This document shows, one piece after another, positions 7,824 through 10,230 of a DNA stretch of 10,230 bases. Location of the stretch: contig CALFLM010000070.1 in the NCBI GenBank assembly GCA_937880075.1, forward strand, positions 1 to 10,230. Direction: 5' to 3'. A model generated the notes under the pieces. It saw nothing but the letters and a program-made list of their open reading frames with translations. It did no database searches and was not told the origin of the DNA. Within the stretch, counting starts at the first letter, position 1, and every line of letters starts with the position of its first letter. The DNA comes from an uncultured Romboutsia sp. (GTDB lineage: Bacteria > Bacillota > Clostridia > Peptostreptococcales > Peptostreptococcaceae). The position numbers and the translations under genes were made by a program.

Positions 7824-7850
7824 AAAAAAATAAGAGGCTGTTACCTCTTA
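7824..7850 (-). terminator. Intrinsic terminator after the GH125 gene
   Basis: Minus-strand TAAGAGG (7850-7844) pairs perfectly with CCTCTTA (7837-7831) around a 6-nt loop and is followed by seven U (7830-7824). The first three bases are the GH125 stop codon. This separates GH125 transcription from the EIIC operon. Confidence 0.8.
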
Positions 7851-9110
7851 GAAATACACTTTCATAATCAGTTCTGCAAATAAAGAGTTTGCCCAACAAA
7901 ACCATGGTCTTGTATATTGGCTATCATCATTGACGTCAAAACTTTCATGACAATATCCTGTATCACCTGTATTATTCACAATCATATCAATAAGTGTTTG
8001 AATTTCTTGTTCATCATTTGATGTCAATGCCTGCATTGTTAAAGCGATTGGCCATACATATTCTTTCCATGTATGTGGTGAACCAATGCCTTTGGCTTTT
8101 GTCCCTTCATAATAATAAGGATTATCATGACTTAAAATAAAACGTCTTGTATTTTGATAAATCTCATTATCTTCATTACAGTATCCTAAATATGGTAAAG
8201 ATAATAAGCTTGGGACATTTGCATCATCCATTAAAACATGATTTCCATATCCATCTGTTTCATAAGCATAGATTTTCCCATATTTTGGATGAACATATGT
8301 TCCAAACAATTCAATTCCATAATCAATCTCAAATTTCAAATCTTGAATACGTTCTTCCAAATATTCATCATGATAAATATCTTTAACAATTTCTTGTAAG
8401 TAAGATAAAATCACACTGCAAAACATATTACCGGGAATATTATAATTCAAGGCACAGGCATCATCACTTGGACGAAATGCACTCCAAATCATCCCTGTAT
8501 ATCTTGTATCAAAACCATGTCCATGATTTTGTAAAGTTTCCGTTTTTCTTAAATTCCATACTTTTGCCATATCTCTTTCAAAAGTATAACTTGATTTTTG
8601 ACTATGGTATTGCTCAGTTTCAAAAACATCCAAAATTGTTTGAATAAAATGAAGATATTGTTTATCAAAAATCGTATCATCATTTGTTTCTTTCAAATAT
8701 AGATAAGCCAACTGAACAGGATAGCACAATGAATCCAATTCAAATTTTCTTTCCCATACATAAGGTTTCATAATTGTTGTATCGTGATATTCTCTTTCAA
8801 CATCTTCTGTATTTAAAAATGCATTAGCATAAGGATCCAATAATATATAATCAACTTGTGATTTTATCAATCCTTTAACCTTATTTTGTAAATCACTATC
8901 ATCTTTCATCAATGATAAATAATGATGCACTTGACAACTGGAATCACGTAACCACATGGCATTAATATCACCAGTAATAATATAAGTTTTCTCCCCATCT
9001 ACTTTTACACTTGTTTCCAATGTAGACATAAAACACTTTTTAAACATTTCTCTTAATTTTTGATCTTCAATCACTTCATCAGCTTTTTGTAAAACTTCTT
9101 TTATATTCAT
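7848..9110 (-). CDS. Glycoside hydrolase family 125 exo-alpha-1,6-mannosidase
   Basis: An inverting exo-acting alpha-mannosidase of 420 residues, the normal GH125 length, with an (alpha/alpha)6-barrel fold expected. Visible signatures are GDINAMWLRDSS (about 47-58), WNLRKTETLQNHGHGFDTRYTG without gaps in two pieces near 185-206, WSAFRPSDDAC with the predicted acid Asp (216/217), DDANVPSLLSLPYLGY, and CHESFD with the predicted base Glu389. These positions agree with characterised clostridial and streptococcal GH125 enzymes (acid Asp near 220, base Glu near 392). No signal peptide, so it is cytoplasmic and should trim alpha-1,6-mannose from imported oligosaccharides. ATG at 9110 is chosen because AAGGAG lies 8 nt upstream; an in-frame GTG at 9119 is too close to that site. 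It follows the GNAT gene by 63 nt with no terminator between, so co-transcription is possible. Confidence 0.93.
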   Translation of the reverse strand: MNIKEVLQKADEVIEDQKLREMFKKCFMSTLETSVKVDGEKTYIITGDINAMWLRDSSCQVHHYLSLMKDDSDLQNKVKGLIKSQVDYILLDPYANAFLNTEDVEREYHDTTIMKPYVWERKFELDSLCYPVQLAYLYLKETNDDTIFDKQYLHFIQTILDVFETEQYHSQKSSYTFERDMAKVWNLRKTETLQNHGHGFDTRYTGMIWSAFRPSDDACALNYNIPGNMFCSVILSYLQEIVKDIYHDEYLEERIQDLKFEIDYGIELFGTYVHPKYGKIYAYETDGYGNHVLMDDANVPSLLSLPYLGYCNEDNEIYQNTRRFILSHDNPYYYEGTKAKGIGSPHTWKEYVWPIALTMQALTSNDEQEIQTLIDMIVNNTGDTGYCHESFDVNDDSQYTRPWFCWANSLFAELIMKVYF

Positions 9111-9173
9111 ATCAACCACTCCTTATATCCATTTTATAAAAAATAGTCATTGATTTCTATTTCTAATGATGTA

Positions 9174-9593
9174 TTATTTTTTCTTTATAAACATCTGCAT
9201 TCCATGACCTGATAAATCATTAGGTATTCTTGCAAATCCTAAGCTTTCATAAAATGCTTCTTTTCCCTTTGCAGCAATTAATTGAATAGAACAACGTTCA
9301 TTGTTTTGTAAGTGATTTTGGACATATTCAATGATTTTTTCAATAATTCTCGTTCCAATTCCTTGTTTTTGATATTCAGGAATAACAGCTACATCACATA
9401 TCAAATAATAAATTCCATCACCTATTAATCTCCCCATTGCGATAACATTTTCATCATCCTTCACAACAATACTATAAACAGTCATATTTAATGCTTGTTG
9501 TAATTGATTTTCTGTAAACATAGACCAATGTACTGCTTTTCTTATTGCTTGAATATCTTCAATCTTTAGTATATTTTCTTCGTACTTTATCAT
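9174..9593 (-). CDS. GNAT-family N-acetyltransferase
   Basis: A 139-residue single-domain acetyltransferase. The acetyl-CoA-binding motif A is clear at about residues 68-85: DVAVIPEYQKQGIGTRI, with the Q-x-x-G-x-G pyrophosphate loop. The C-terminal AFYESLGFARIPND is the usual motif B Tyr/Leu-Gly-Phe region, and WSMFTENQLQQAL near the N-terminus is common in this Firmicutes subgroup. The acceptor substrate cannot be predicted. The start at 9593 has AGGAGA about 9 nt upstream; the in-frame GTG at 9602 is almost on top of that site. It has its own promoter and precedes the GH125 gene without a visible terminator, but nothing ties it functionally to mannose metabolism. Confidence 0.85.
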   Translation of the reverse strand: MIKYEENILKIEDIQAIRKAVHWSMFTENQLQQALNMTVYSIVVKDDENVIAMGRLIGDGIYYLICDVAVIPEYQKQGIGTRIIEKIIEYVQNHLQNNERCSIQLIAAKGKEAFYESLGFARIPNDLSGHGMQMFIKKK

Positions 9594-9623
9594 TGATATC
9601 ACTCTCCTATCTTTTTAAACCAC

Positions 9624-9652
9624 ATTTTAACATATCAATAATAATTTTTAAA
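9624..9652 (-). promoter_or_regulatory. Promoter of the GNAT (and possibly GH125) unit
   Basis: On the minus strand TTTAAA (9652-9647) and TAAAAT (9629-9624) are separated by exactly 17 bp, matching 4 of 6 and 5 of 6 consensus positions. Transcription would start near 9617, about 24 nt before the GNAT ATG and just upstream of its AGGAGA. It lies right after the terminator of the metal-binding gene. Confidence 0.55.
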
Positions 9653-9668
9653 CTATCCCTCATAACAC

Positions 9669-9691
9669 AAAAAGCTGTCTTTTCAACAGCT
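9669..9691 (-). terminator. Intrinsic terminator after the HMA gene
   Basis: Minus-strand AGCTGT (9691-9686) pairs with ACAGCT (9678-9673) around a 7-nt loop and runs into UUUUU. It lies 11 nt beyond the stop codon of the HMA gene and ends that transcription unit. Confidence 0.7.
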
Positions 9692-9701
9692 CTTTCATTT
9701 A

Positions 9702-10070
9702 TTATAATTCATGAGTCATCGACTGAATATGATATCCAGCTTTTTCTATAACACGATATAAATCATCATCATTGATTTCTCGATCATAACTGACTTCGGC
9801 AGTTTGTGTTTTTAAATCTACTTTTGCACTTGCACCATCTATAGAATTAATCGCATTTTGAACATGTTTTACACAATGATCACAATGCATTCCTTCAATT
9901 TTTAAAACTTTCTTTCCAATGATTGGATATTTTAATTTCTTTTCTTCAACATCAAGATTTTTGTGGCTTCCACCACAACAAGAACCATCACCTTTAAAAT
10001 GTTTCATACTGCCTTTTAATGCAAACCACAACAAAACAACAACTATCCCAATAATAATTGCATCAACCAT
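9702..10070 (-). CDS. Membrane-anchored heavy-metal-associated (HMA) domain protein, probable copper-binding
   Basis: A 122-residue fusion of a single membrane segment (about 3-18, AIIIGIVVVLLWFAL), a juxtamembrane cysteine patch GDGSCCGG (27-34), a charged linker, and one HMA domain (about 53-118). The HMA metal loop is GMHCDHC, with Cys63 and Cys66 the ligands. The N-terminus recalls the short Cys-rich membrane proteins found beside FeoB, while the HMA part is like CopZ and the N-terminal domains of copper ATPases. It probably holds Cu(I) at the inner face of the membrane for hand-over to a P-type ATPase encoded outside the window. The start is supported by AAGGG 6 nt upstream. A small upstream frame overlaps the start by 8 nt. 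Metal identity is inferred from the family; zinc or another soft metal is possible. Confidence 0.85.
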   Translation of the reverse strand: MVDAIIIGIVVVLLWFALKGSMKHFKGDGSCCGGSHKNLDVEEKKLKYPIIGKKVLKIEGMHCDHCVKHVQNAINSIDGASAKVDLKTQTAEVSYDREINDDDLYRVIEKAGYHIQSMTHEL

Positions 10071-10188
10071 GATGATCCCTTCTTTCCTGAAATTTTAAAT
10101 CATTGCGTTTATTTAACCATTTTTTAAATTTTTGAAATCCTAAATAAATACACATCCCAACAATATAAACAACAATTTGAATACCCAT
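10063..10188 (-). CDS. Possible 41-residue single-TM membrane peptide
   Basis: An uncharacterised short frame: a hydrophobic segment at about residues 3-17 (IQIVVYIVGMCIYLG) followed by a strongly basic tail (QKFKKWLNKR), as expected for a membrane peptide with its C-terminus in the cytoplasm. Its stop overlaps the HMA gene start by 8 nt (ATGGTTGA), the arrangement of coupled genes in an operon. An in-frame stop lies two codons upstream of the ATG, so this is not the end of a longer protein. No clear ribosome binding site precedes the ATG, which is the main reason for doubt. I do not recognise a family; a role with the HMA protein in metal handling is only a guess from position. Confidence 0.45.
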   Translation of the reverse strand: MGIQIVVYIVGMCIYLGFQKFKKWLNKRNDLKFQERRDHHG

Positions 10189-10230
10189 AATCTACAGGTA
10201 ATGATTTAAGAGAAGTGTGGAGCAGAAATA

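Noticed and set aside
8147..8386. Plus-strand open frame inside the GH125 gene
   Set aside because: His-rich product is the antisense reading of GH125; no independent support.
7781..9162. Shared 10-mer AAATAGAAAT upstream of EIIC (7781-7790, plus) and upstream of GH125 (9153-9162, minus)
   Set aside because: AT-only apart from one G, easily matched by chance in this composition; flanks do not extend the similarity, so no common operator can be claimed.
9111..9173. Separate promoter before GH125 (TATAAA in the 9130s)
   Set aside because: The hexamer is a fair -10 but no acceptable -35 or extended -10 accompanies it, so it is not listed as a feature.
9545..9751. Plus-strand open frame spanning the GNAT start, promoter and HMA end
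   Set aside because: Crosses a terminator and a promoter of minus-strand genes and shows no start signal or family resemblance.
40..10187. 13-base inverted match TGGGTATTCAAAT at 40-52 and 10175-10187, near both window ends
   Set aside because: About one such match is expected by chance in 10 kb searched in both orientations, and one copy lies in a possible coding frame; no mobile-element genes between them.
10071..10230. CopY-type copper box (TACAnnTGTA) upstream of the HMA gene
   Set aside because: Only TACAGGTA is present near 10193-10200; the second half-site is missing.

Overview
The window is AT-rich (about one third GC by eye). Every gene I can support reads on the minus strand, so transcription runs from high to low coordinates. 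The gene content suggests a low-GC Firmicute, plausibly a gut Erysipelotrichia/Coprobacillaceae-type organism: a Lac-family PTS permease, a CcpA-type cre box, an RpiR regulator, strong AGGAGG-type ribosome binding sites and a single-TM/HMA copper protein. The taxonomy is inference from style and family content. I see no tRNA, rRNA, CRISPR array, insertion sequence or prophage gene, and no gene-free stretch longer than 300 bases.

Layout in transcription order. (1) 10188-9702: a possible 41-residue membrane peptide overlaps by 8 nt a 122-residue membrane-anchored heavy-metal (HMA) protein; a terminator follows at about 9669-9691. (2) 9593-7848: a GNAT acetyltransferase behind a good promoter, then a GH125 exo-alpha-mannosidase, closed by a strong terminator at 7824-7850. 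(3) 7736-730: a likely four-gene operon of PTS EIIC permease, GH38 alpha-mannosidase of the MngB type, RpiR/SIS regulator and GH3 beta-glycosidase. It is preceded by a candidate promoter overlapped by a near-consensus cre box and by a separate palindrome. A perfect 11-bp hairpin sits between the mannosidase and the regulator, and a terminator lies at 718-742. (4) 664-47: ispD of the MEP isoprenoid pathway, with its own extended -10 promoter and an unusually short C-terminus.

The core of the window is a catabolic locus for alpha-mannosides. Both mannosidases lack signal peptides and should be cytoplasmic. The EIIC presumably imports a small manno-oligosaccharide or mannosyl conjugate, perhaps phosphorylating it. 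GH38 and GH125 would remove alpha-linked mannose and GH3 would cut a beta-link. The RpiR protein would sense the sugar (or sugar phosphate), and CcpA would impose glucose repression. No EIIA or EIIB is present, so the permease must borrow them. The exact substrate cannot be read from the sequence. This resembles known mannosidase loci (E. coli mng, streptococcal GH38/GH125 N-glycan loci) but with a Lac-family EIIC and a GH3 partner; I regard it as a variant arrangement, not a wholly new system.
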